A DNA stretch of 64,000 bases from Lachnospiraceae bacterium oral taxon 096 (GCA_018141845.1 CP073340.1:2133001-2197000); one strand, 5' to 3'; numbered from the stretch's first letter, positions 19,501-27,647 are shown. Translations and numbers: made by a program. The notes: generated by a model from the letters alone, not told the origin.

Positions 19501-19586
19501 TTTGAAGCCGGAATATAGTATGCTCTTGCCGGCATAGTGTTCTCATGTAAAACCTTCAAGTCCTCATAATAACGCGGTACAATCAT
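16563..19586 (-). CDS. lacZ: Beta-galactosidase, glycoside hydrolase family 2
   Basis: Hydrolyses lactose and other beta-galactosides. The 1007-residue enzyme has the length and order of E. coli-type LacZ: N-terminal sugar-binding domain, immunoglobulin-like domains, TIM barrel with GVNRHDSDP and NSIRSSHYPNAPYFYQLCD, the acid/base Glu442 in SMGNESAYG and the nucleophile Glu513 in LLVEYCHSMGN (counted from the chosen start), and the C-terminal beta-sandwich. The start is the ATG at 19586 with AGGAGG six bases upstream, ten codons inside the longest frame. No signal peptide is visible, so it is cytoplasmic and works with the carrier downstream. The divergent AraC-type gene is the likely regulator. 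Confidence 0.96.
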   Translation of the reverse strand: MIVPRYYEDLKVLHENTMPARAYYIPASKRMDDLVENRKGSDRIQFLNGIWKFKYFESIYDVKEEFFEQGFDVSDYSDMKVPGVWQNEGYDHHQYTNIKYPFPFDPPYVPQDIPCGAYVYDFEYKEDEKAKKAFLNFEGVDSCFYLWINGLYVGYSQVPHATSEFDITDVVKNGKNTIAVLVMKWCDGSYLEDQDKFRMTGIFRDVYILKRPQAFIRDYKVNTEGEKLKLDIELTDPVEVQITLEDKAKSIIAKGKIEETGSIEFKVLNPVLWNTENPYLYTLILETEAETIVEYVGFRTVEIIDKVLYFNKQKIKFRGVNRHDSDPIAGFTISIEQIIKDLTLMKQHNFNSIRSSHYPNAPYFYQLCDKYGFMVIDEADIEAHGPVMIYRKEDTDYNRFKRWNEKIADDPAWEASILDRVELMVKREKNRPSIVMWSMGNESAYGCNFEKALKWTKEYDPSRITQYESARYRNYDVVYNYDHLDIYSRMYPSLDEIREYLKNDASKPFLLVEYCHSMGNGPGDFEDYFELIYENDLMCGGFVWEWCDHAIYKGTAKNGKAMYYYGGDHGEKVHDLNFCMDGLVYPDRRPHTGLLEYKNVYRPARVVSYDEESGKLVLHNYMDFDDLKDFIDVNYEVSCDGISVETGNLDLPSIEAHSEKELELRIKIPNKGKVFLKLIYILKKEMPLIPKGYELGFDELKIKNEDGRNQNTVKWLEREVTVSDMEVAEDDTSVIIKGKTFTYTYSKKNGMFESLVFAGREYINRPMELNIWRAPTDNDMYAKLEWKKAKYNEAYARAYKTEIIQSEKCVEISVKTSMSAASIQKILDADIVWKIDCMGGITSSIKVVKDEEFPDLPRFGIRLFLDKKLENIAYFGMGPYESYIDKHQSTSHGIYRAKLSEMHEDYINPQENGSHYDCDYVELANGQFGMVAAAKKTFSFNASIYTQEELERAAHNFELEESDSTVLCLDYALNGIGSNSCGPVVTDKYRFDDIKFDFAISIIPFVK

Positions 19587-19674
19587 TTTAACCTCCTTTT
19601 GTATGAACAATATCATACTATAATATTACCTTTTCAATTTCGTACTTCATTAAGTTAGCTTGATTTTAGTATTT

Positions 19675-19702
19675 TTGTAGTCTTTTGTCTATAAACTATA
19701 AT
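19675..19702 (+). promoter_or_regulatory. Possible promoter of the araC-type gene in the 171-base divergent region
   Basis: TTGTAG (19675-19680) and TATAAT (19697-19702) are 16 bases apart. The region between lacZ and the regulator (19587-19757) is AT-rich; no clear -35 was found for lacZ, which would fit an activator-dependent promoter. No operator repeat could be defined by eye. Confidence 0.4.
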
Positions 19703-19757
19703 GGATTTAATATGCACAAAATGATACAATTATATAAACTTTAATTTAGGAGGTTAT

Positions 19758-20615
19758 ATGTATTTAAATTGTGGATATATGAATAACTCCGCCATAGACT
19801 TCAAGGATAAATCTAAACCACTTATAGTGGGAAGCTGTGGCACCTATCGTCTGCTCACCAAGCCGAAACTTCCTACTTATCGACCTCGTGGTCGACTTGA
19901 CTATCAGTTGATTTATATAAGTGCAGGAAAGGCATATTTTCATTTTAATCATAAGGACAATGAAACTGTTATCACAGCAGGAAATATGGTTTTGTTTCGT
20001 CCGAAAGAATTTCAAAAATATGAATATTATGGTACATACAAAACTGAGGTGTATTGGGTACATTTCACAGGAGGTAATGTAAAAAATATTTTAAGAAAAT
20101 ATGGTATCCGTGATGATCTACATTATTTTTTTGTGGGTACATCCTTGGAATATGAAAGAATATATAAGAAAATGATATCAGAATTGCAGCGTTGTCAGGA
20201 TCACTATGAAGAACTTCTGTCAATACTTATGCAACAGCTGCTCATTGGTATACATAGGGAACTTCAAAAAGATAGGAAAATCTCAGATATCTATCTGGAC
20301 AATGAAATGGATATGGCAACACAATATTTCAGTGATAATTATAGTAGCGAAATAAGCATTGAAGAATATGCCACATCAAGGGGTATGAGTATAAGTTGGT
20401 TTATCAGAAACTTTAAAAAATATTCTGGCACTACACCTATGCAATTTATTGTTTCAGCCAGAATATCCAATGCACAGTTGCTTCTTGAAACTACAAAATA
20501 TTCCATATCCGAAATTTCAAGAATTGTCGGATATGATAATCCGTTATACTTTAGCCGACTTTTTCATAAGATAAAAGGATTTTCGCCTTCAGAGTATAGA
20601 AAAAACATCCTTTGA
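19758..20615 (+). CDS. AraC-family transcriptional regulator, probable lac activator
   Basis: 285-residue regulator with an N-terminal cupin-like effector domain (RGRLDYQLIYISAGKAYFHF) and a C-terminal double helix-turn-helix domain from about residue 185 (SIEEYATSRGMSISWFIRNF, then YSISEISRIVGYDNPLYFSR and KIKGFSPSEYRK). AGGAGG precedes the ATG by four bases. It is divergent from lacZ, so it probably senses a galactoside or its product and activates lacZ and the carrier; this is inferred from position. ATA is the preferred isoleucine codon near its start, as in the lacZ end and unlike ychF. A strong terminator follows. Confidence 0.93.
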   Translation: MYLNCGYMNNSAIDFKDKSKPLIVGSCGTYRLLTKPKLPTYRPRGRLDYQLIYISAGKAYFHFNHKDNETVITAGNMVLFRPKEFQKYEYYGTYKTEVYWVHFTGGNVKNILRKYGIRDDLHYFFVGTSLEYERIYKKMISELQRCQDHYEELLSILMQQLLIGIHRELQKDRKISDIYLDNEMDMATQYFSDNYSSEISIEEYATSRGMSISWFIRNFKKYSGTTPMQFIVSARISNAQLLLETTKYSISEISRIVGYDNPLYFSRLFHKIKGFSPSEYRKNIL

Positions 20616-20643
20616 AGGCTTGTTTCAAGTTCATCGAAAAACA

Positions 20644-20688
20644 AAATGGATGCTACCTGTAAAGTACAGGATAGCATCCATTTGTTCT
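20644..20688 (+). terminator. Intrinsic terminator after the araC-type gene
   Basis: Long imperfect stem (20646-20661 with 20665-20681, one bulge) and 3-base loop, followed by TTTGTTCTGTTT. It marks the right side of the lac island. Confidence 0.8.
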
Positions 20689-20728
20689 GTTTAGTCCATA
20701 ACATATATATTGAATTCTGAGTACATAT

Positions 20729-20755
20729 CACCAATCGCTGGAAACTCTCTTTTTT
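20729..20755 (+). repeat. Right copy of 27-base direct repeat flanking the lac island
   Basis: Matches 15071-15097 at 26 of 27 positions. Here only the loop and right arm of the terminator are present, without the left arm, and the copy touches the sdaAA stop codon. It therefore looks like half of a once shared terminator between ychF and sdaAA. Confidence 0.85.
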
Positions 20756-21633
20756 TATCCCTCTTGTCCAAAGACTTGCTCTTTTAACTTCTTTCCCGTT
20801 GGTGTCGCAGCCAATCCTCCTGCTGCTGTTTCTTTTAGAGAGCAAGGAAGTGCATCTCCAACTTCACGCATCGCATCGATGCACTCATCTGTTGGAATCT
20901 TTAATTCAATTTCCGAAAGAGCCATATCTGCGGACGAAAATGCAATCATCACACCAGAGACATTTCGCTTGATACAAGGGATTTCCACAAGTCCCGCCAC
21001 TGGATCACAGACAAGACCTAGCTGATTGACAATCGCCATTCCAAGGGCATCCGCACATTGCTGTGGTGTTCCTCCCTGTAATTCAACAAGTGCTGCTGCG
21101 GCCATTCCCGAAGCCGACCCACATTCTGCCTGACATCCACCCTGTGCCCCTGCAACCGAAGCTCTCTCTGCAACAACCATGCCAAATGCCCCCGCTGTAA
21201 AAATCGCTCGAATAACATCTTCTTTCTTTGCTCGTCCTTCTTCGTACATACTTACCAAACATCCCGGCAATATCCCACAACTACCTGCTGTCGGTGCTGC
21301 AACAATCTTTCCCATCGCCGCATTGCAATTGGAAACCGCCATTGCCCTTGCCATTGCCCGAGTCAAAAATCTGCCACTCAATCCCCCTTCGGATTTATTG
21401 GCATACTCCATCATTTGATATCCCTCGCCACCAGTTAAACCTGAAGTCGAACGCAAAGTTTGATTTGGCTTTGCCGATTCAATCATCACCAAGAAGCTCT
21501 CTTCCATTTTTTGAAAGATTTCTTCTTCGCTCATTTCTAATTGCCGTGCCTGGTCTTTGATACAAATGTCGCTAATCTTTTTGTTTTCTCTTGTCGCAAT
21601 ATCCACTAGCTCTTGAATTGAATTGTACTTCAC
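20755..21633 (-). CDS. sdaAA: L-serine dehydratase, iron-sulfur dependent, alpha subunit
   Basis: Catalytic [4Fe-4S] subunit that deaminates L-serine to pyruvate with SdaAB. Cluster-binding cysteines are expected in GSCGILPGC, GGCQAECGSASG and VCDPVAGLVEIPC; GLTGGEGYQM is also conserved. I place the start at the GTG at 21633 with GAGGA six bases upstream, giving 292 residues beginning KYNSIQELVDIA, the usual length. A longer frame to 21681 would add sixteen residues without family similarity. An IS110 element lies between this gene and its partner sdaAB, so co-transcription from the upstream promoter may be broken. Its own terminator appears truncated by the lac island. Confidence 0.95.
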   Translation of the reverse strand: MKYNSIQELVDIATRENKKISDICIKDQARQLEMSEEEIFQKMEESFLVMIESAKPNQTLRSTSGLTGGEGYQMMEYANKSEGGLSGRFLTRAMARAMAVSNCNAAMGKIVAAPTAGSCGILPGCLVSMYEEGRAKKEDVIRAIFTAGAFGMVVAERASVAGAQGGCQAECGSASGMAAAALVELQGGTPQQCADALGMAIVNQLGLVCDPVAGLVEIPCIKRNVSGVMIAFSSADMALSEIELKIPTDECIDAMREVGDALPCSLKETAAGGLAATPTGKKLKEQVFGQEG

Positions 21634-21689
21634 CACTATTCCTCGTATTATATAGTAGTAGTTTTTAGAGACCCTCTCCAAGGTCTTTA

Positions 21690-21703
21690 TAACTATTAAG
21701 TCA
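21690..21703 (+). repeat. Left subterminal inverted repeat of the IS110 element
   Basis: TAACTATTAAGTCA, complementary to 23258-23273 except for two extra bases in the right copy. Confidence 0.65.
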
Positions 21704-21905
21704 TAGTCTTTTCTTTACCTCTTCCGTAGGTTCGACTATGATATATAAGATACTGTGGATTGGTTATTTACTCCTACCACTTGATGGTTTTAGAAAGGCC
21801 CCAACCACAGTCTCTTTGCTCATTTGTTAATCAGTTAGATACCGCATGACGGTTTATTTAGAACGAGGCTACAATCGCAAGGAGTCCCTGTGGTTCTAAA
21901 ACAGT
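21700..21905 (+). ncRNA. Candidate bridge RNA of the IS110 element
   Basis: The untranslated leader upstream of the transposase can form three consecutive stem-loops. The 5' stem is 21701-21708 with 21734-21741 (8 bp). The second is ACTGTGG plus TTGG (21752-21763, one bulged A) with 21801-21811, enclosing a 37-base loop. The third is TTTAGAAC (21857-21864) with GTTCTAAA (21893-21900), enclosing a 28-base loop. A 5' stem followed by two large-loop hairpins is the known plan of IS110 bridge RNAs (target loop, then donor loop). The 3' side of the first large loop (21791-21800) is complementary to the reconstructed insertion site. RNA ends are estimates. Confidence 0.6.
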
Positions 21906-21932
21906 ATCAAATACATTTTAAAGGAGATTATT

Positions 21933-23108
21933 ATGATTTATGTAGGAATTGATGTCGCTAAGGATAAGCATGATTGCTTTATCACAAACTCTAATGGAGA
22001 AGTATTATTTAAAGCTTTTACCATTTCTAACAGTCAAGATGGTTTCAATGACCTTTACCAAAGAATAGAATCTGTTATGGAAGATATAACAAAAGTAAAA
22101 GTAGGACTGGAAGCTACCGGACACTATAATTACAATCTTTTAGGTTATCTCATTGATAAAGGTCTGACCACCTATGTCATCAATCCGTTACATACAAATC
22201 TGTACAGAAAAAGTCTAAGCCTTAGACTCACGAAAACGGATAAAGTAGATGCCCGCACGATTGCTTACATGCTCATGTCTGATGTGAACTTGAAGTCCTA
22301 CTCAGATACATCTTACCACAACGAAGAATTAAAGTCATTAACTCGTTATCGTTTTGATAAGGTAAAAGAACGTGCCAAACTAAAAACTTCCGTTTCAAGA
22401 CTGGTCTGTATCTTATTTCCTGAATTAGAAAAACTTGTACCAACACTTCATATGACATCCATTTATGCATTGCTTTCTGAATTTCCCGGGGCTAAATATG
22501 TAGCTGGTGCACATCTTACCAGACTTACAAATCTTCTTTCAGATGCATCTAAAGGTCGATATGGTAAAGATACCGCCATAACTTTCAGGGAAGCTGCAAG
22601 GGCTTCTATCGGCTCAAATATGCCAGCCAAATCTCTTGAACTAAAACACACCATCAAGTTGATACTGGAACTTGCTTCTGAGATTGATGAAATCGAAAAT
22701 GAAATCAAAATTATCATGGATGAAATTAATTCTCCAATTCTCAGTATTCCAGGTATCAACTATCGTATGGGCGCTATGATCATTGCCGAGATTGGCGACT
22801 TCAGTCGGTTTGATTCTCCTGATAAAATCTTGGCTTATTCCGGATTTTCACCATCAACATATCAATCAGGGCAGCTTGACTCAGCATACTCCCACATGGA
22901 AAAACGAGGTTCCAAATACTTACGATATGCTCTGTACAATGCTGCCAAGTATGTTTGCCACTGGGATTCGACATTTGCCAGGTACCTTACCAAGAAACGA
23001 GCTGAAGGCAAGCATTATAATGTTGCAATATCTCATGCCGTCAAAAAACTGGTTCGAGTTATTTATCATCTTGTAAAATCGAATCAGCAATACATTAAAG
23101 TAGCTTAA
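21933..23108 (+). CDS. IS110-family transposase (DEDD/RuvC-like recombinase)
   Basis: 391-residue recombinase. The N-terminal DEDD (RuvC-like) domain shows IYVGIDVAKDKHDCF, GLEATGHYNYNL and KTDKVDARTIAYML with its conserved acids. The C-terminal Transposase_20 domain begins at SIPGINYRMGAMIIAEIGD and contains YSGFSPSTYQSGQ, where the family's catalytic serine lies, then KRGSKYLRYALYNAA. A good ribosome site AAGGAG stands upstream of the ATG. The frame is intact, so the element may still be active. Members of this family insert without typical long terminal repeats and, for characterised ones, are guided by an RNA from the element's non-coding end. Alternative: IS1111 subgroup, suggested by the subterminal inverted repeats. 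Confidence 0.95.
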   Translation: MIYVGIDVAKDKHDCFITNSNGEVLFKAFTISNSQDGFNDLYQRIESVMEDITKVKVGLEATGHYNYNLLGYLIDKGLTTYVINPLHTNLYRKSLSLRLTKTDKVDARTIAYMLMSDVNLKSYSDTSYHNEELKSLTRYRFDKVKERAKLKTSVSRLVCILFPELEKLVPTLHMTSIYALLSEFPGAKYVAGAHLTRLTNLLSDASKGRYGKDTAITFREAARASIGSNMPAKSLELKHTIKLILELASEIDEIENEIKIIMDEINSPILSIPGINYRMGAMIIAEIGDFSRFDSPDKILAYSGFSPSTYQSGQLDSAYSHMEKRGSKYLRYALYNAAKYVCHWDSTFARYLTKKRAEGKHYNVAISHAVKKLVRVIYHLVKSNQQYIKVA

Positions 23109-23257
23109 TTAACTCTAATTCAATACTCCTTTTTCATGCACCTATCATGATGCTCTTTTTGTCATGCAGTTTTCAAAGTGCAAGGAGCTCTAACTGTATT
23201 CCGAATATATCTAAAATACATTTCTGTACTTTATTTAAAAAATATCATTTTAGGGCT

Positions 23258-23273
23258 TGACTTTTAATAGTTA
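23258..23273 (-). repeat. Right subterminal inverted repeat of the IS110 element
   Basis: Complement of the left repeat at 21690-21703 with a two-base insertion. Confidence 0.65.
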
Positions 23274-23279
23274 GTCTTT

Positions 23280-23948
23280 CTATATTGCCCGAATCAATAC
23301 TGCATTGTGCACATATTGAACACGCTTTAAATCATCAATCAATTCTTGTGATGGCTTGTCGTCAAGTTCAATGGTCATCAAGGCCAGTCCACCCTTCTCC
23401 TGTCTGGAAAGCTTAAAATTATTGATGTTTAAATCTCTATACTTGATATGAATTAAATTCGTCACCTCTGCAATAACGCCTGGCCGGTCATCATGCAAAA
23501 TTAAAATGGTTGTATAATCCCCATTAAAGTCCACACGCATGCCATTGACATAGTCCACACGAATATTTCCACCGCCAATACTTGCTCCCTGCACACTGCC
23601 TGTTGCACCACTTTCGCATTGAAAATAAATGCGAGCTGTATTGGGATGTGCACCTGCAATATCCTTGGCAATAAAGCGATAGGAAATATTTTTTTCTTTA
23701 GCAATTTTAAGGGCATCTCGAATTTCTTCGGCATAGCTGTGATATCCCATCACACCAGCAAGGAGTGCACGGTCAGTGCCATGTCCTTTATAAGTTCTTG
23801 CAAATGAACCTGAAAGCTCAAAGGTTACATCCACAATTTTGTCATCATTGGCAATTTTATTGACCACATGCCCTAACCGCACTGCTCCTGCTGTGTGAGA
23901 ACTTGAAGGTCCAATCATAATAGGACCAATCATTTGAAATATATTCAT
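23280..23948 (-). CDS. sdaAB: L-serine dehydratase, iron-sulfur dependent, beta subunit
   Basis: Partner subunit of SdaAA in serine deamination. The 222-residue protein has the conserved start FQMIGPIMIGPSSSHTAGAVRLG, GHGTDRALLAGVMGY and HPNTARI, and a C-terminal ACT domain (TTILILHDDRPGVIAEVTNLI) that probably binds serine. It starts two bases after the DUF1292 gene, so it shares that operon. The IS110 element abuts its stop codon but leaves the frame intact. Confidence 0.96.
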   Translation of the reverse strand: MNIFQMIGPIMIGPSSSHTAGAVRLGHVVNKIANDDKIVDVTFELSGSFARTYKGHGTDRALLAGVMGYHSYAEEIRDALKIAKEKNISYRFIAKDIAGAHPNTARIYFQCESGATGSVQGASIGGGNIRVDYVNGMRVDFNGDYTTILILHDDRPGVIAEVTNLIHIKYRDLNINNFKLSRQEKGGLALMTIELDDKPSQELIDDLKRVQYVHNAVLIRAI

Positions 23949-23950
23949 CT

Positions 23951-24268
23951 CTATTCTTCGTCGTCAAAATCACCCATAATTTCATTAAACTCTTGTTCGT
24001 CTAAGAGCTCATCAAAGGCATCTGATACAATCTCATATTCCTCATCGGTTTCAATATTTGTCAACTCTGGCTGACCATCTTCTAGCTCACGGTAGCGGTA
24101 CAAGTAAACATTTTCATTGTTCTCGTCCTCTGGCATTACCGCAATATACTCCCTGTCATCTGCCTCAAAAATAGTCAATACAACACAATCAATGGTGGAA
24201 TCATCTTCCAAGGTAATCGTCACTGTTGTCTCTTCTCCGCCAAAAAGTCCCTCTCTATTTTCTTCCAT
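23951..24268 (-). CDS. DUF1292 family protein
   Basis: Small acidic cytoplasmic protein of 105 residues of the DUF1292 family (B. subtilis YrzB group), which has no established function. The pattern EETTVTITLEDDSTIDCVVL, EYIAVMPEDE and VYLYRYRE is typical; the C-terminus is strongly acidic (LLDEQEFNEIMGDFDDEE). In many Firmicutes the family stands near yrrK and alaS, but here it heads the serine dehydratase operon with its own promoter directly upstream. Confidence 0.85.
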   Translation of the reverse strand: MEENREGLFGGEETTVTITLEDDSTIDCVVLTIFEADDREYIAVMPEDENNENVYLYRYRELEDGQPELTNIETDEEYEIVSDAFDELLDEQEFNEIMGDFDDEE

Positions 24269-24299
24269 GTCTTTCTTCCTTTCTATAATTCATTCCTAT

Positions 24300-24328
24300 A
24301 GTATAACTTTGGCACTCCCTTTTGTCTA
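24300..24328 (-). promoter_or_regulatory. Sigma-A promoter for the DUF1292-sdaAB operon
   Basis: Minus-strand TAGACA (24328-24323) and TATACT (24305-24300) are 17 bases apart, five of six matches each. The -35 box overlaps the stop of the helicase gene. It originally would have served sdaAA too. Confidence 0.75.
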
Positions 24329-26155
24329 CAAAATTTCTTTCACAAAGTCTGACAATTCTGCTTTCTTGTGAAAGCTAGAATCCGCGCTATAAACATACAA
24401 TCGGTCTTTTGCTCTGGTCATCGCCACATAAAACATTCTTCTCTCCTCTTCCATATCCTCTATAGCTTTGGCCTTTCTATGGGGCGTAATACCTTGATTA
24501 CAGTCAATCATATAGACAATTTTATATTCCAACCCTTTAGAAGAATGAAAGGTCATCAATCGAACCCCTATTTTTTCTTCTTGTTTCTTGGTCTGTGCCA
24601 ATTTTTCCTTGTACTCTTCCATATGAGAGAACCAATCAAGGATGGTCTCAAAACAGTCAGCTGATTGCTCAAGCTCACCTAAAATATCAAAAAGTTCATC
24701 TTCTTCTATGCCATGATATTGGGCATATTCTTCCAAAAATTCATCATAGCCGATTCCCTTTCGGATAAAGCGCACGGCCATCCCTGGTCGCATATTTTGA
24801 ATTGCTCGCAAGTTTGTCTTCAGTTGAGCAATACGCTCAATCATATAGGGTTTGTCCTCATAGTACTTAAATAAATCTCTTATTTGACCATCCGAAAACT
24901 GCAATGCTTCTCTCTTAATATAGCGATTTGGGCGATTACAAATGCGAAGTAAATCCCCTCTCTTCGCCATTCCAATAGATAATCTCAAATAGGACTTGAT
25001 ATCTCTGGCAATCCAATGGTCGTAGAGATTGGGAATATTGTCCTTCATCACAAAGGGAATATTATATTGCATAAGCATCTCCGTCATCAAGCGAGGCTGT
25101 AAATTTGTCCGATAGAGAATCGCAATATCATCCAGAGAATGACCTGCTTTGACATAATCGCTAATATCATCAATAATGCTCTTTACTTCTTGATAGACAT
25201 TTTTAAATCGAATAACATCCACTGGCCTGCCATTCCCTCTTGCCGCTGTAATTTGCTTTTCAAATCTTTCCTTATTGTGAGCAATTAATTTCCCTGCCGC
25301 CTCAATAATCTGTGTAGTGGAACGAAAATTAATATCGAGTAATACTTTTTTTACTTTGGGATAGTCCTTTGCAAAGCCGAGCATAATCTCTGGCTTTGCT
25401 CCTCGAAAGCGGTAGATGGATTGATCATCATCTCCCACAATCGTCAAATTTGCCCTTTCCCCTGCGATGAGCTGAATAATTTCATATTGCATTCGATTGA
25501 TATCTTGAAACTCGTCAACCAAAATATATTGATAGCGATTTTCACACGCCCTCCGAATATCTTCTCTTTGTGATAACAATTCATATGTCATCACGAGCAT
25601 ATCCTCAAAGTCAATTTTCTTTCTCTCGCTAATGCTCTTTTCATAATCCACAAAAATCTGTCGAAAAAGATCAGCTGGACAGCTATGTGCATAGTAGTGC
25701 AAGATATCCATTCTCTCTTGTTTTACAATGGCAATTTCTGAAAGAATTTCTGTGCCAAGTCCCACAACATCTTCGCTCTCCATCTGATTTTTCTTCATCA
25801 ATTCTCTGATAACATCATATCGCTCAGCATCTGTAATCACCTGGTCGCCTCGATAGCCATAAGCTGTTCGCAAAAGATGAAAATAAACAGAGTGAAAAGT
25901 TCCCCAAGTCACTCTTTCACCCTGCTTATCTGGCATTAACTTGATAAATCGCTCTCTCATTTCCACTGCAGCTGCTTTTGAGAAGGTGACAACCAAGATA
26001 TTCTCTGGTCGAATATTTTGCTTTTCAATCAAATGACAAACTCTGTGGGTGATGACAAATGTCTTCCCAGAGCCAGGACCAGCTAATACCATCATTGGTC
26101 CTGCTCCAAACTCCACAGCCTCTCTTTGACTCTTACTGTAATTTATCGATTCCAA
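24326..26155 (-). CDS. UvrD/PcrA-type ATP-dependent DNA helicase
   Basis: Superfamily 1A 3'-5' helicase. Motifs visible are the Walker [14 protein letters not shown] (about residues 26-38), [16 protein letters not shown] (motif II), [14 protein letters not shown] (motif III), LDINFRST (motif IV), [15 protein letters not shown] (motif V) and [20 protein letters not shown] (motif VI). At 609 residues it is shorter than PcrA/UvrD (about 720-750) and lacks their C-terminal extension, so I give no symbol. The start is a TTG at 26155 with AGAGGA six bases upstream, inside the end of gltX, so the two are coupled by a 23-base overlap. Confidence 0.93.
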   Translation of the reverse strand: MESINYSKSQREAVEFGAGPMMVLAGPGSGKTFVITHRVCHLIEKQNIRPENILVVTFSKAAAVEMRERFIKLMPDKQGERVTWGTFHSVYFHLLRTAYGYRGDQVITDAERYDVIRELMKKNQMESEDVVGLGTEILSEIAIVKQERMDILHYYAHSCPADLFRQIFVDYEKSISERKKIDFEDMLVMTYELLSQREDIRRACENRYQYILVDEFQDINRMQYEIIQLIAGERANLTIVGDDDQSIYRFRGAKPEIMLGFAKDYPKVKKVLLDINFRSTTQIIEAAGKLIAHNKERFEKQITAARGNGRPVDVIRFKNVYQEVKSIIDDISDYVKAGHSLDDIAILYRTNLQPRLMTEMLMQYNIPFVMKDNIPNLYDHWIARDIKSYLRLSIGMAKRGDLLRICNRPNRYIKREALQFSDGQIRDLFKYYEDKPYMIERIAQLKTNLRAIQNMRPGMAVRFIRKGIGYDEFLEEYAQYHGIEEDELFDILGELEQSADCFETILDWFSHMEEYKEKLAQTKKQEEKIGVRLMTFHSSKGLEYKIVYMIDCNQGITPHRKAKAIEDMEEERRMFYVAMTRAKDRLYVYSADSSFHKKAELSDFVKEIL

Positions 26156-27581
26156 GTTTTATCCTCTGTAGAGACTCCTCTTTTCCAAGCACTTCCATAA
26201 TTTCTGTTGCACCCGCTGGTGTCGATTGCTTTCCAGAAAGTGCTGTGCGAAGTGGCCACATTACAAATCCTGTCTTTACTCCAGTTTCTTTAACATACTC
26301 TGACAATCGTGCAAAGAGGGCATCATTTGAAAAATCCTCCTGTGCCTCAAGAATTGGCAAAGTCTCTCTCAATACCTTCAATGAAGTTTCTGTATTGCTC
26401 TTCATCTTTTTGTGATTGTACATCTCAATATCATACTCTGGCATTTCTTCAAAGAAATCAATTAAATCCTTGATGTCTGGGAATTTCTCAATTCTTGACT
26501 TAACCATATTTGAAATTTTTCGAATATCCAGAGGCTTTTTAATAACGGCCTCAATATATGGCTTGGCAAGTTCAAAAAACTTCTCCTCATCCATTGCCTT
26601 TAAATACTCTCCATTCATCCAACCAAACTTAACCATATCAAAAACAGCTGGAGATTTGCTGATATTGTGGTAATTGAATTTCTCTACCAATTCTGGCAAC
26701 GAAAAGATTTCTTGATCGTCTTCTGGTGACCAACCAAGAAGTGCCACATAGTTGACAATGGCCTCTGGCAAATACCCTGCCTCCACAAGATCTTCAAATG
26801 ATGCGTGACCACTACGCTTTGAAAGTTTTTTGTGTTCTTCATTAGTAATGAGTGGGCAGTGAACATATACTGGCACTTCCCATCCAAAAGCCTCATAGAG
26901 TCGATTATATTTTGGTGAGGAAGACAAATATTCATTTCCACGCACAACATGAGTAATTCCCATCAAATGGTCATCGACAACATTGGCAAAATTATATGTT
27001 GGATATCCATCTGACTTAATCAATACCATATCATCAAGTTCGGCATTGTCCACAGAAATATCTCCGTAGAGCTCATCATGGAAGGTGGTCTTTCCCTGTG
27101 TCGGATTATTTTGTCGAATAACATATGGCTTATTCGCAGCTAAATTTGCCTCCACTTCTTCCTTTGAAAGACCAAGACAATGCTTATCATAGCTCATAAT
27201 TTCTTCGCCATTGACTGTTCTTTTTAGTGTAGCCAAGCGCTCGGCATCACAAAAGCAATAGTAGGCCTCTCCTTTTTCCACCAGCTTTTTTGCATATTCT
27301 AAATAAATGCCCTCTGCTTGTCGCTCGCTCTGCACATAAGGACCGCAACCACCGTCCTTATCTGGTCCCTCATCATGTACAAGCCCTGTTTCTTCCAGTG
27401 TCCTATAGATAATTTCTGTTGCACCCTCAACAAATCTTTCTTGATCTGTATCTTCAATGCGCAAGAGGAAATCCCCTCCCTCATGTTTGGCAATCAAATA
27501 GGCATAGAGTGCTGTTCTCAAGTTGCCCACATGCATTCTTCCTGTTGGACTTGGTGCATAGCGTGTTCTAATCTTTGTCAT
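26133..27581 (-). CDS. gltX: Glutamyl-tRNA synthetase
   Basis: Class I aminoacyl-tRNA synthetase that charges tRNA-Glu. The HIGH-type motif appears as [17 protein letters not shown] at about residues 10-26 and the KMSKS-type motif as KLSKRSG near residue 255. Full length is 482 residues. In Clostridia it may also charge tRNA-Gln for GatCAB transamidation; whether this one is non-discriminating cannot be read here. Its gene end overlaps the helicase start, an unusual pairing. A GC-rich hairpin lies upstream, after the DUF6465-like gene. Confidence 0.97.
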   Translation of the reverse strand: MTKIRTRYAPSPTGRMHVGNLRTALYAYLIAKHEGGDFLLRIEDTDQERFVEGATEIIYRTLEETGLVHDEGPDKDGGCGPYVQSERQAEGIYLEYAKKLVEKGEAYYCFCDAERLATLKRTVNGEEIMSYDKHCLGLSKEEVEANLAANKPYVIRQNNPTQGKTTFHDELYGDISVDNAELDDMVLIKSDGYPTYNFANVVDDHLMGITHVVRGNEYLSSSPKYNRLYEAFGWEVPVYVHCPLITNEEHKKLSKRSGHASFEDLVEAGYLPEAIVNYVALLGWSPEDDQEIFSLPELVEKFNYHNISKSPAVFDMVKFGWMNGEYLKAMDEEKFFELAKPYIEAVIKKPLDIRKISNMVKSRIEKFPDIKDLIDFFEEMPEYDIEMYNHKKMKSNTETSLKVLRETLPILEAQEDFSNDALFARLSEYVKETGVKTGFVMWPLRTALSGKQSTPAGATEIMEVLGKEESLQRIKLGIDKLQ

Positions 27582-27613
27582 TCTTTTCTCTCACTTTCGT
27601 TATTATCGAAATA

Positions 27614-27639
27614 TCGGCACAGCCAAAAGACTGTGCCGA
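27614..27639 (-). terminator. GC-rich hairpin between the small Lys/Ala-rich gene and gltX
   Basis: TCGGCACAG (27614-27622) pairs perfectly with CTGTGCCGA (27631-27639), 8-base loop. No U tract follows on either strand, so termination is uncertain; it could also be a leader structure of gltX. Confidence 0.4.
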
Positions 27640-27647
27640 CATCATCT

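Larger units (their letters stand above)
21683..23279 (+). mobile_element. IS110-family insertion sequence between sdaAB and sdaAA
   Basis: About 1.59 kb. Boundaries are inferred from a shared GTCTTT (21683-21688 and 23274-23279) and from subterminal inverted repeats just inside it: 21690-21703 (TAACTATTAAGTCA) and 23258-23273, whose complement reads TAACTATTAAAAGTCA. The right end sits at the sdaAB stop codon. The element carries one transposase gene, a leader of about 230 bases and a tail of about 165 bases. Precise ends need comparison with an empty site. Confidence 0.75.

Noticed and set aside
21634..21681. Sixteen-residue N-terminal extension of SdaAA
   Set aside because: The extension does not match the family; the GTG at 21633 has its own ribosome site and gives the normal length.
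21865..21892. Donor-guide match in the second large loop of the candidate bridge RNA
   Set aside because: No convincing complementarity to the reconstructed right end-left end junction was found, so I do not claim it.
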